Shown here one piece after another: positions 9,502 through 17,084 of a stretch of DNA of 64,000 bases; the stretch's first letter is position 1; the number at the start of each line of letters is the position of its first letter. The DNA lies in contig NZ_JAVSCK010000004.1 in assembly GCF_031932625.1 (NCBI RefSeq), positions 186,001 through 250,000 of the forward strand. The letters run 5' to 3'. The notes under the pieces were generated by a model. That model was given only the letters and a program-made list of their open reading frames with translations, had not been told where the DNA came from and searched no databases. The DNA comes from Hwangdonia seohaensis. Lineage in GTDB: Bacteria; Bacteroidota; Bacteroidia; Flavobacteriales; Flavobacteriaceae. The position numbers were made by a program, and so were the translations under genes.

Positions 9502-9864
9502 TTAGGACTTTAGAAAATGATTTCGTAACGAATTGATTTTATTGGTAATCGATTCAACTTCAAATCTAATATTTTTATAGTTTTCTTCTGAAATAAATTC
9601 CAATTCTTCTGAAATTATAGCTTGATTTAATAATTCGAGAGCAGAACTGTAAGCCATAGTCATAAAATGCGCTTTGTCTTTTTTTGTTAATCTCGCTGTT
9701 CCTTCTGCGATATTTGATGACACTGAAACTGAACATCGTCTCATTTGAGAGATTAAACCAAACTTTTCTTCCGAAGGATATAAATCTGTAACTTTATAAG
9801 TTGTAACAGCCAATTGAATGGCTTCTTTCCAAACTTCTAATTTCTCAAACGAATATAAATGCAT
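9502..9864 (-). CDS. Four-helix-bundle protein (23S rRNA IVS / S23 family)
   Basis: 120 residues matching the family first found encoded in intervening sequences of 23S rRNA: an N-terminal FEKLEVWKEAIQLAV helix, central RRCSVSVSSNIAEG and a helical C-terminus. Members form four-helix bundles, often pentameric; their cellular role is unclear. Here the gene is not in an rRNA operon but sits 13 bp upstream of cysS on the same strand, so it could be co-transcribed with it. Such solitary copies are common in Bacteroidota. Confidence 0.88.
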   Translation of the reverse strand: MHLYSFEKLEVWKEAIQLAVTTYKVTDLYPSEEKFGLISQMRRCSVSVSSNIAEGTARLTKKDKAHFMTMAYSSALELLNQAIISEELEFISEENYKNIRFEVESITNKINSLRNHFLKS

Positions 9865-9970
9865 TTTTTTATCGCTTAATTGTTTATTGTGAATTGTAAA
9901 GTTGTTGTTTGTTCAGATTTTGTATGCATCTTCGGTTAAACGACTTAACAGCTTACAACTAACAGAAAGA

Positions 9971-10648
9971 CTAAAATTTCGTGTCTAATTTTATGTAATC
10001 TAAAAATTCCCTACGTGTAGCTTCTTCTTTAAATTTACCTCCAAATTCTGAAGTAACGGTACTGCTTTCAATATCTCTAATGCCTCTTGAGTTTACGCAT
10101 AAATGTTTGGCATCAATAACACAGGCCACATCTTTGGTGTTTAAAACCTCTTGCAATTCTTTTACAACTTGTATGGTTAAGCGCTCTTGTACTTGCGGGC
10201 GCTTTGCAAAATAATCGACGATACGATTCATTTTGGATAGCCCAACAACCGTGCCGTTTGAAATATAAGCAATGTGTGCTTTCCCAACAATGGGTAATAA
10301 ATGATGTTCGCAGGTTGAATACACCGTAATATTTTTTTCAACCAGCATTTCGCCGTATTTATATTTGTTTTTGAAGGTTGAAGCATTTGGTTTTTTCTTC
10401 GGATCTAAGCCTCCAAAAATTTCTTTAACAAACATTTTTGCTACTCGATTTGGCGTGCCACTTAAACTATCGTCGCTTAAATCTAAGCCTAAAGTTTCCA
10501 TAATATGGCGCACGTCGTCTTTTATGATGTCTATTTTTTCTTCGTTTGAAAGTTTAAAGGCATCATTGCGCATTGGCGTATTTGATGAAGTTCCAATATG
10601 GTCGTCTCCTAAAGATTCGAATTCTTCTATTTTATTTTCAATTTTCAC
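9971..10648 (-). CDS. folE: GTP cyclohydrolase I
   Basis: 225 residues, starting at a GTG at 10648. It converts GTP to 7,8-dihydroneopterin triphosphate, the first step of folate/pterin synthesis. Family signatures are YSTCEHHLLPIVGKAHIAY (zinc Cys and His residues) and the late KHLCVNSRGI (second zinc Cys, catalytic region). The N-terminal ~40 residues are acidic and variable, as usual. It stands alone between the IVS-type gene and a repeat-filled gap; folP lies 17 kb away. Confidence 0.96.
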   Translation of the reverse strand: MKIENKIEEFESLGDDHIGTSSNTPMRNDAFKLSNEEKIDIIKDDVRHIMETLGLDLSDDSLSGTPNRVAKMFVKEIFGGLDPKKKPNASTFKNKYKYGEMLVEKNITVYSTCEHHLLPIVGKAHIAYISNGTVVGLSKMNRIVDYFAKRPQVQERLTIQVVKELQEVLNTKDVACVIDAKHLCVNSRGIRDIESSTVTSEFGGKFKEEATRREFLDYIKLDTKF

Positions 10649-11187
10649 CCGTTTAATTTTTTTTAATTCTGTAATAATAAACTAATTAAAAAAATGAGAA
10701 CGTGTGTAATCACTGCGTTCTCTCATTAAAAATTTTAAAAACCCCATTTGGGAAATATTCTTTTTAAAATTTATTAATGTTCGTTTCATCAGTTAAAAAA
10801 ATCTTATTTATAAGTCTGCAAAGATAAACAAAACACTTTTGTTATGTTTTGTATTAACAAACAATTAATTACAATGGAACGCTAGGGTTGTAAATCGTGG
10901 TTTCAAATATAAACTGTCATTCCCGTAAACGCGGAAATCTGTGTATTTGTCTGCTTTTTACGGGTTAAATTACAAACAACAAATTTCTTGAAACGAACTG
11001 TCCTCGAAGCGGAGCCATAGAGGTGTTTCACTCTTTTTAAGAAATTTGTTGTTTAGATTCCCGATGTCTCGGGAATGACAGTTTCAAAGGAAACCCCGAG
11101 GTAGAACCTCGAGGAATTCGTTTCGATTAAAGCAAAAAGCTTGAATAGACTGTATTCAAGCTTTTTTAAAAATAGATTTATTATTTT
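10649..11187. repeat. Gene-free region with nested palindromic element
   Basis: This 539-bp gap has no recognised gene. A 174-bp element at 10911-11084 is bounded by 15-bp perfect inverted arms (AAACTGTCATTCCCG and its complement). It encloses a second perfect 15-bp inverted pair (AACAACAAATTTCTT at 10975-10989, complement at 11039-11053). A smaller imperfect hairpin, AATGAGAACG...CGTTCTCTCATT, lies at 10693-10729. The terminator of the porin gene occupies the right end. The nested arms suggest a small non-autonomous mobile or palindromic element. Confidence 0.65.
11134..11167 (-). terminator. Intrinsic terminator of the OmpP1-type gene
   Basis: A 14-bp perfect stem (AAAAAGCTTGAATA with its complement, loop GACTG) lies about 20 bp past the stop codon. 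The A/T-rich stem base gives U-runs in both directions. Confidence 0.8.
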
Positions 11188-12705
11188 TTAGATATTGAAA
11201 CTTAACGAAAACGTTAGGTTGGAATTTGTTCTATCAACCAAAGCAGCGTCGGTTAAGCCAACATTGTATAGTTGGGTTTCGTTTGTTCTGTTTGATTGAT
11301 CGTAAGTAACATCTAATTTTGTGTTTCCGAAGTTATACCCAATTCCGAAAGAATAGCCTGTTAAATCGCCAACCGTAACGCCATTTTTGTATGGGCTTTC
11401 TTCAAAACGATAACCGCCTCTAAAACTGAATTGCTTGTGCTTGTACTCGCCGCCCAATCGATATGTTGCAGCATCGGCAAGCATGTTGCTAATGTTGTTG
11501 TTTACGTTGGTGTAATCGTTTTCCGGTTTAAACTTTGTACTGCTGTAATCTTTACGCGAATAATCGAAACTTATTAAGCCTTGTTGCCCAAAAACGTATG
11601 CTAAACTACCCGTGATTTTTGAAGGTGTTTGTAACTTGTATTGTGGATAGATATTGATTATTTGCGGATTTATCACCTGCGTTTCCATGGTACCGGCATC
11701 ATCCCTTACGGTTGCTAAATATTGCGTGGTTTCTTCTTCCATGGTGTACCATGTTGGTGAATCATAGGTGAAGCCTACCCTAAATTCCGGACTCAGTTTT
11801 AAAATACCACCCAATTGAAAAGAGAACCCATTTCCTCTTGTTGATAATGTGTTTTCAAATTCAATATCATTTATAAGTGAGCCTGAATTGGCATTGTCTT
11901 CAAACAATAAGGTTGAACGTTGATAATCTATAAAGTGCGAATTAAGGTTTAAACCTAAATATAGATTTTCCTCGTATTGGGCAGCCATATTAAAGGTTAG
12001 TTTGCCATTGTAACCCGTAGAGGTATAGGTGTAATCGTGGTTAAAATCACCATTTGCTAAATTTGAAAAGTAGGTTGTATTGGCATCGTTATTAATGTCA
12101 TCTGGTTCTAAAATATAAGACTCAAACCCTAAAAAAGCTTGTTGATGCGCAAAGCCATAAACATTGCCAATATCTGCATAGGCATCGGTAAGCGATTCGC
12201 CATCTAAGGCCGAAATTTCATCTAACCTTAAGCCATCGGCATAGTTTAAAAAGTAAAGGTCTATCGATTGGTTGTTGGTATTTGTTCCGAAGGCAAACCA
12301 ATTGTTATCAAAATCGTTGGTTTTTTCGTAAGCCACGCCCATTGTGAATTTTCTCCAGGGCGAATTATTTCTACTCGCAAAAACAAATACGGCACCACCT
12401 TGATTGATGTCGAAATTAGAATCATTGGTGCTTCCGGAGCCATTAAAATATTGCGTATCGTTGGTGGTCTCCAAAGTAGATAGTGTAAACGAGGCGTGAC
12501 TGCTACTAAAAATCGCTGATCCTGCAGGGTTTAGGCTCACCGCACTCATATCGCCACCAAGCGCACCAAATGCACCGCTTAAAGCCCTGAAACGAGCCGT
12601 TCCCTGTATGTTATCTTGCGAATAACGTATAGCATCTGTTATGTCTTGAGCGTATATTGTAGACATAGATAGGATACCTATGAATAGTAAATGTAACTTT
12701 TTCAT
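11188..12705 (-). CDS. OmpP1/FadL-type outer membrane transporter
   Basis: 505 residues with a signal peptide (MKKLHLLFIGILSMSTIYAQ). The N-terminal plug-type sequence DAIRYSQDNIQGTARFRALSG and GALGGDMSAVSLNPAGSAIF is typical of FadL/TodX-like barrels that admit hydrophobic compounds. Alternating hydrophobic/polar strands continue to a terminal aromatic-hydrophobic strand (NLTFSLSFNI). The FadL family is known for fatty-acid and hydrocarbon uptake; the substrate here is unknown. The next gene upstream encodes the Ser/Arg-rich lipoprotein, 28 bp away on the same strand. Confidence 0.88.
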   Translation of the reverse strand: MKKLHLLFIGILSMSTIYAQDITDAIRYSQDNIQGTARFRALSGAFGALGGDMSAVSLNPAGSAIFSSSHASFTLSTLETTNDTQYFNGSGSTNDSNFDINQGGAVFVFASRNNSPWRKFTMGVAYEKTNDFDNNWFAFGTNTNNQSIDLYFLNYADGLRLDEISALDGESLTDAYADIGNVYGFAHQQAFLGFESYILEPDDINNDANTTYFSNLANGDFNHDYTYTSTGYNGKLTFNMAAQYEENLYLGLNLNSHFIDYQRSTLLFEDNANSGSLINDIEFENTLSTRGNGFSFQLGGILKLSPEFRVGFTYDSPTWYTMEEETTQYLATVRDDAGTMETQVINPQIINIYPQYKLQTPSKITGSLAYVFGQQGLISFDYSRKDYSSTKFKPENDYTNVNNNISNMLADAATYRLGGEYKHKQFSFRGGYRFEESPYKNGVTVGDLTGYSFGIGYNFGNTKLDVTYDQSNRTNETQLYNVGLTDAALVDRTNSNLTFSLSFNI

Positions 12706-12733
12706 ATCTATTGAATTTTTCTTTTTTTAGATT

Positions 12734-13750
12734 TTATCCGCGTCTTCCTCTTGATGAACTACTTGAACTTCTACTAGTGCCACTAGAACTTCTGCTACTT
12801 GATGAAGATGACCTGGTAGTTGTTCCCGAACTTCTGCTACTAGACGATGATCTTGAGGCAGAGGAATTTGAGCTTCTTCTGCTCGTTCCAGAATTATAAG
12901 TGCTTGAAGGTCTGGTTGAGGTTCTGTTTCTTCTTACAGCCGGTGTAGACGACCTTGTTGTTGAATTTCTGGCCGGAGCTGCTGTAGAGCGTCGTCTAAC
13001 CACATTAGTGCCTACGCGCGAATTTGTTGAATTGTTTCTATTTATTGTTGAGGTTGAACTGCTTCTTCTAGAGTTATAATATCTTGAATTGGTCGAATTG
13101 ATGCCACTTGAACGGTTTGAAAAACTACCGCGTCTGCTTGCGTTATAAGCTAAACCTCGGTTGTAGTAGCGATTGTTTCCGTAATATCTGTAGTTTCTAT
13201 AGGGGTAACCATAATAGCCGTAGCCGTATCTATAAGGATTGTAAAAGCCACCATACAAACCGCCAATATAAAAAGAAGGGTGCCAGTAAGAGTCATAATA
13301 ACCATAATTACGCCATCCATTATAGCCCCAATGGTTATAATACGGTCTGTGCCACCAATAATTATACCCATAGCGCGGATAAATATTTATCGATATTTCG
13401 CTGATATCCTGTCCCCAACCCGCATAGCCTTGATAGTTGTTATTAATGGAGTCGTTTTCAACATAATTATTGCCTACATACGAATCGATATCTGTAAACA
13501 CCTCATCGTTTGCCATATTTTCATACTCTAAAGCCTTGGTCTTAAAGTAGTTTTGGTAATAATTGTTTTGCGAATTATCATTAACCGCTACAACAGGTTG
13601 CTCTTGCTGTACAGGTTGTTCCACAGTGCCGTAAATACCATCATTGTCAACGCCTACGTATTGATAAGAACCACACGATGATAAACCAAGTAGCAAAACA
13701 AAGCTTGCTAAGATTGGTATTTTTCTGTTTAGGTAGTTATTAAATTGCAT
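12734..13750 (-). CDS. Lipoprotein with Tyr/Asn-rich middle and Ser/Arg-rich tail
   Basis: 338 residues. A lipoprotein signal (LLGLSSCGSY) places it in the outer envelope. Residues ~115-205 are rich in Tyr, Gly, Asn, Trp and Arg (GYGYYGYPYRNYRYYG). The last ~130 residues are low complexity, almost entirely Ser, Arg, Thr and Asn (SRSSSSSRSSGTTTRSS), ending RGRRG. No enzymatic motif is seen. The composition suggests a disordered, positively charged surface or polymer-binding tail; function unknown. It precedes the porin gene closely and is divergent from proS. Confidence 0.7.
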   Translation of the reverse strand: MQFNNYLNRKIPILASFVLLLGLSSCGSYQYVGVDNDGIYGTVEQPVQQEQPVVAVNDNSQNNYYQNYFKTKALEYENMANDEVFTDIDSYVGNNYVENDSINNNYQGYAGWGQDISEISINIYPRYGYNYWWHRPYYNHWGYNGWRNYGYYDSYWHPSFYIGGLYGGFYNPYRYGYGYYGYPYRNYRYYGNNRYYNRGLAYNASRRGSFSNRSSGINSTNSRYYNSRRSSSTSTINRNNSTNSRVGTNVVRRRSTAAPARNSTTRSSTPAVRRNRTSTRPSSTYNSGTSRRSSNSSASRSSSSSRSSGTTTRSSSSSSRSSSGTSRSSSSSSRGRRG

Positions 13751-13765
13751 ATCTCCAGAATTTTA

Positions 13766-13796
13766 TTGTTGAACATAACAAAAATAGTTAGTTTTG
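13766..13796 (+). promoter_or_regulatory. Candidate proS promoter
   Basis: TTG at 13766-13768 and TAGTTTTG at 13789-13796 are separated by 20 nt, matching the Bacteroidota -33/-7 layout. The proS ATG lies 54 bp downstream. Confidence 0.5.
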
Positions 13797-13850
13797 CCGA
13801 ACTATTTCTTTTATTTAACATAATCACAATATTTGTGCCAAAACATTAAT

Positions 13851-15329
13851 ATGAGCAAAAAATTGACGAGTAGAGCAGCAGATTATTCAAAATGGTATAA
13901 CGAACTTGTTGTTAAGGCTGATTTAGCAGAGAATTCTGCCGTGAGAGGTTGTATGGTTATTAAGCCTTATGGTTATGCAATTTGGGAGAAAATGCAGGCA
14001 GAATTGGATAAAATGTTTAAGGAAACAGGACATCAAAATGCTTATTTTCCATTATTTGTGCCCAAAAGTTTGTTTGAAGCTGAAGAAAAAAATGCTGAAG
14101 GTTTTGCAAAAGAATGTGCTATTGTTACTCATTATAGACTTCAAAATGACCCTGATAAACCGGGGAAACTAAGAGTTGATCCAGAAGCCAAATTAGAAGA
14201 GGAGTTAATTGTAAGGCCAACAAGCGAAGCCATTATTTGGAACACCTATAGGGGCTGGATTCAGTCTTACAGGGATTTGCCATTGTTAATCAACCAATGG
14301 GCAAATGTGGTGCGTTGGGAAATGCGTACCCGTTTATTTTTGCGCACAGCCGAATTTTTATGGCAAGAAGGCCATACGGCTCACGAAACCAAAGCTGAAG
14401 CCATGGCTGAAGCTAAATTAATGAATAATGTGTACGCCACTTTTGCCGAGAATTTTATGGCCATACCAGTAATACAAGGTTTAAAAACGGAAAGCGAACG
14501 TTTTGCGGGCGCCGAGGAAACCTTTTGTATTGAGGCCTTAATGCAAGACGGGAAGGCGTTACAAGCAGGAACGTCACATTTTTTAGGTCAGAATTTCGCC
14601 AAAGCTTTTGATGTTAAGTTTGCAAATAGAGAAGGTAAACAAGACTATGTTTGGGCTACCTCATGGGGCGTTTCCACACGATTAATGGGTGCATTAATTA
14701 TGACGCATAGTGACGATAACGGGTTGGTGTTGCCTCCTAGTTTGGCGCCAAATCAAGTTGTAATTGTACCTATTTATAAAAGTGAGGAGCAACTGGAAGC
14801 GATTAGCAATGTAGTAAATGGTATTATGGGTGATTTGCGTGCAAAAGGAATTACTGTAAAGTACGACAACAGAACCACCCACAGACCCGGAGCTAAATTT
14901 GCACAGCACGAATTACAAGGTGTACCGCTAAGAATAGCCATTGGTGCGAGAGACTTGGAAAACGGAACGGTTGAATTGGCAAGACGCGATACATTAACAA
15001 AGGAAACCATTGCATTAAGTGATTTAACCGAAACGGTTGAAGGTTTAATGGTCGAAATTCAAGAATCTTTGTTTAATAAAGCTTTAGATTTTAGAAACAA
15101 CCACATTACGAAGGTGGATACCTTTGAAGACTTTAAAACCGTTTTGGAAACCAAAACAGGCTTTATTTCGGCACATTGGGATGGCACCACGGAAACAGAA
15201 GATAAAATAAAAGAACTTACAAAAGCGACCATAAGATGTGTTCCGTTGGATTCGGTAAACGAAGACGGGGTTTGCGTGTATAGCGGAAAGCCTTCAAAAC
15301 GTAGAGTATTGTTCGCAAAAGCGTATTAA
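13851..15329 (+). CDS. proS: Prolyl-tRNA synthetase (short, archaeal/eukaryal-like form)
   Basis: 492 residues from the ATG at 13851; a TTG 18 bp upstream was rejected because the family begins near MSKKLTSRAADYSKWY. Class II motifs include LIVRPTSEAIIW, VVRWEMRTRLFLRTAEFLWQ (motif 2), GTSHFLGQNFAKAF and TSWGVSTRLMGA (motif 3). There is no bacterial editing insertion, so this is the ~490-residue type with a C-terminal zinc-like/extra domain. It attaches proline to tRNA-Pro. Confidence 0.96.
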   Translation: MSKKLTSRAADYSKWYNELVVKADLAENSAVRGCMVIKPYGYAIWEKMQAELDKMFKETGHQNAYFPLFVPKSLFEAEEKNAEGFAKECAIVTHYRLQNDPDKPGKLRVDPEAKLEEELIVRPTSEAIIWNTYRGWIQSYRDLPLLINQWANVVRWEMRTRLFLRTAEFLWQEGHTAHETKAEAMAEAKLMNNVYATFAENFMAIPVIQGLKTESERFAGAEETFCIEALMQDGKALQAGTSHFLGQNFAKAFDVKFANREGKQDYVWATSWGVSTRLMGALIMTHSDDNGLVLPPSLAPNQVVIVPIYKSEEQLEAISNVVNGIMGDLRAKGITVKYDNRTTHRPGAKFAQHELQGVPLRIAIGARDLENGTVELARRDTLTKETIALSDLTETVEGLMVEIQESLFNKALDFRNNHITKVDTFEDFKTVLETKTGFISAHWDGTTETEDKIKELTKATIRCVPLDSVNEDGVCVYSGKPSKRRVLFAKAY

Positions 15330-15361
15330 ATAAAATTTTTTAAAAAAAATTTATTTAGGTA

Positions 15362-15391
15362 TTGCAAGAGTGGAAAATAGTTGTATTTTTG
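15362..15391 (+). promoter_or_regulatory. Upstream candidate promoter (first of two)
   Basis: GGTATTGCAAG supplies TTG at 15362-15364, and TATTTTTG follows at 15384-15391 after 19 nt. The motif GGTATTGCAAG recurs 69 bp downstream in the promoter nearest tRNA-Glu, so the two look like a tandem pair. Confidence 0.5.
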
Positions 15392-15430
15392 CATCCGCAA
15401 TGGAAAACATTGTGAGTTATTTGAAAGGTA

Positions 15431-15461
15431 TTGCAAGTTTAAGTATTAGTACTTATCTTTG
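15431..15461 (+). promoter_or_regulatory. Promoter of tRNA-Glu (and possibly rpsT)
   Basis: TTG at 15431-15433, a 20-nt spacer, then TATCTTTG at 15454-15461, an excellent TTG/TAnnTTTG match. The tRNA begins 18 bp after the -7 element, consistent with a short 5' leader. Confidence 0.65.
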
Positions 15462-15478
15462 CGCACTTAAAAACAAAT

Positions 15479-15550
15479 GGCCCGTTCGTCTATCGGCTAG
15501 GACGCCAGGTTTTCATCCTGGTAAGAGGGGTTCGATTCCCCTACGGGCTA
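15479..15550 (+). tRNA. tRNA-Glu (anticodon TTC)
   Basis: Complete cloverleaf: acceptor GGCCCGT pairs with ACGGGCT, anticodon stem CCAGG/CCTGG encloses loop TTTTCAT with anticodon TTC, and the T-arm is AGGGGTTCGATTCCCCT. CCA is not encoded. It lies 28 bp upstream of rpsT. Confidence 0.96.
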
Positions 15551-15578
15551 CAATATTTTAATAATAGAAAAAAACAAA

Positions 15579-15830
15579 ATGGCAAATCATAAGTCAGCAT
15601 TAAAAAGAATTAGAAGTAACGAAGCGAAACGCTTGGTTAATAGGTATCAGCATAAAACAACTCGTAGTGCTATTAAAAAGTTACGTGAGTCAACAGATAA
15701 GAAGGAAGCTGAGAAATTGTTTCCTACTGTAGTTTCTATGTTAGATAAATTAGCTAAGAAAAACGTAATTCACGCTAACAAAGCGGCTAACTTAAAGTCT
15801 GGTTTGGCAAAACACGTTGCTGCGCTTTAA
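15579..15830 (+). CDS. rpsT: 30S ribosomal protein S20
   Basis: 83 residues, highly basic, beginning MANHKSALKRIRSNEAKR, the universal bS20 N-terminus, and continuing with the helical-bundle pattern that binds 16S rRNA. It follows tRNA-Glu closely and is closed by a strong intrinsic terminator, so a tRNA-Glu/rpsT transcript is likely. Confidence 0.97.
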   Translation: MANHKSALKRIRSNEAKRLVNRYQHKTTRSAIKKLRESTDKKEAEKLFPTVVSMLDKLAKKNVIHANKAANLKSGLAKHVAAL

Positions 15831-15857
15831 TTAGTTTTAAAGGTTTATAATATTTGA

Positions 15858-15887
15858 AAGCTTCTCAGAAATGAGAAGCTTTTTTTT
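15858..15887 (+). terminator. Intrinsic terminator of rpsT
   Basis: A 10-bp perfect stem AAGCTTCTCA/TGAGAAGCTT with loop GAAA, followed by a run of T. Confidence 0.92.
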
Positions 15888-15971
15888 GTGATTTTTTTAT
15901 GCGGTTATAGTGTGAAAAGCATTTTAAAGATATAAATTTGCAGGTATTAAAAGTTAATCAATTATAGCCCT

Positions 15972-16331
15972 TTGGAAAATAAAAACGCCATTAAATTAAT
16001 AGATAAAATTCTTAAAGACCTTGACAAAACAGGTTTTGATTCGGATACCTTAATAGATGATATTAAAACATTGCGAACGTATGCTTTAGAGCAGCAAATC
16101 CCTTTAGTGGTTAAGGTGCTTAGGTTATCTTACGAGCATATTGAAGCCAACAACTCGTTTTTTATACCCATTCCGAATGATGAGCCAATTGAAGAAGATG
16201 GCACTGTTGAAACAACCGATACCACTCCTGTAGAAAGTTTTAAATATTTAATTTCGCTTATTGGAAATCTAAACAATAAATCGAATGTTGCGGACTTGAA
16301 AGAATACAGAGATCTTTTGAATCGTTATTGA
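15972..16331 (+). CDS. Conserved-looking hypothetical protein, 119 residues
   Basis: It begins at a TTG (MENKNAIKLIDKILKDL), followed by helical, charged sequence with no membrane segment or signal. An acidic stretch (PNDEPIEEDGTVETTD) divides two helical parts. No known family was recognised. Composition and codon use resemble the neighbouring genes, so it is probably real. It converges on the secreted hypothetical protein on the other strand with only ~20 bp between them. Confidence 0.65.
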   Translation: MENKNAIKLIDKILKDLDKTGFDSDTLIDDIKTLRTYALEQQIPLVVKVLRLSYEHIEANNSFFIPIPNDEPIEEDGTVETTDTTPVESFKYLISLIGNLNNKSNVADLKEYRDLLNRY

Positions 16332-16351
16332 TTTTGTTTTAAAACCATTAT

Positions 16352-16780
16352 TTATTCTTTACATATTTTACCATCGATGATTATGGATTCGTCTTTAAGT
16401 TTTAAAGTGGAACGATAGAAGAAACATCGGCCTTCAATTTTAATTTTTTCGACCAAAATTCCACCGTTATCATTTATAAACTTTTGGTAATCCAGAAGTT
16501 TGTTTTTGGCTGGGTTGAATTTGCCTGTATAGGTGCAGTCGTCTATCCAATTAAGTGTAATATGTACTTTACTGGGCATGTCCATGTCTTCTAACTCTTT
16601 TGGCTTTTCCAATAAAACTTCGGTCTGATTGTTGCCTCGTCGGGTGATTTTAGTTACAGACGGTAATGGCTTCTCAATAGTCATTATAAATGTTCCATTC
16701 TTAAAATCTCGACATTCCAAATTTTGACTAACGGCATTTAAACCAAAAAGGATGGTGAGAATGCATATGGTTTTTTTCAT
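16352..16780 (-). CDS. Small secreted hypothetical protein
   Basis: 142 residues from the ATG at 16780 (MKKTICILTILFGLNAVSQ is a signal peptide); the longer frame to 16807 adds nine residues before the signal and is unlikely. The mature part contains four cysteines (LECRDF, DDCTYTG, GRCFF, KICKE), compatible with two periplasmic disulfides, in a beta-rich small domain. Function unknown. Confidence 0.65.
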   Translation of the reverse strand: MKKTICILTILFGLNAVSQNLECRDFKNGTFIMTIEKPLPSVTKITRRGNNQTEVLLEKPKELEDMDMPSKVHITLNWIDDCTYTGKFNPAKNKLLDYQKFINDNGGILVEKIKIEGRCFFYRSTLKLKDESIIIDGKICKE

Positions 16781-17084
16781 GTTGTTTTGGTTAGTTGATT
16801 GCGACAAGATAATACATTTAATATTTTAATGTTAAACTTGAAATGTTATTAAAATATTAAAACGAGTTGCTAATCCGCGTTAGCGATTGAACGGTTTGTT
16901 TGAGCTCCCCGACGAAGGAGGGAGCGAGTAGTGAAAGCGCGACCCCGATTTTTTTCGGGGTAACGCCCAACCTCTCGATATAATATCGGTAAAAAACGGA
17001 ATCACTCGAGGTAATAGCAAAAAAAACCTTAACACTAATGTGCTAAGGTTTTTTGAATTTGAGTTAGTCTGTTGTTTAATTGTG
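16781..17084. repeat. Intergenic region with long form of the GCGTTAG repeat
   Basis: A copy of the dispersed structured repeat spans about 16877-16970, with a tail to ~17013: GCGTTAGCGATTG, then GAGCTCCCCGACG, GCGAGTAGTGAAAGC, and GGGGTAACGCCCA. The tail (TCTCGATA...TCACTCGAGGTAA) is shared with the copy at 22548. The rho terminator follows. Confidence 0.65.
17019..17054 (-). terminator. Intrinsic terminator downstream of rho
   Basis: Stem AACCTTAACAC/GTGCTAAGGTT (one wobble) with loop TAAT, flanked by A8 and T6, so on the minus strand a U8 run follows the stem. The Rho gene itself therefore ends at a Rho-independent site. Confidence 0.85.

Noticed and set aside
12711..12899. Leu/Glu/Asp-rich frame opposite the Ser/Arg tail
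   Set aside because: Low-complexity complement of Ser/Arg codons, not a gene.
13833..13850. TTG start upstream of proS
   Set aside because: Adds six residues not seen at ProS N-termini; ATG at 13851 is better placed.
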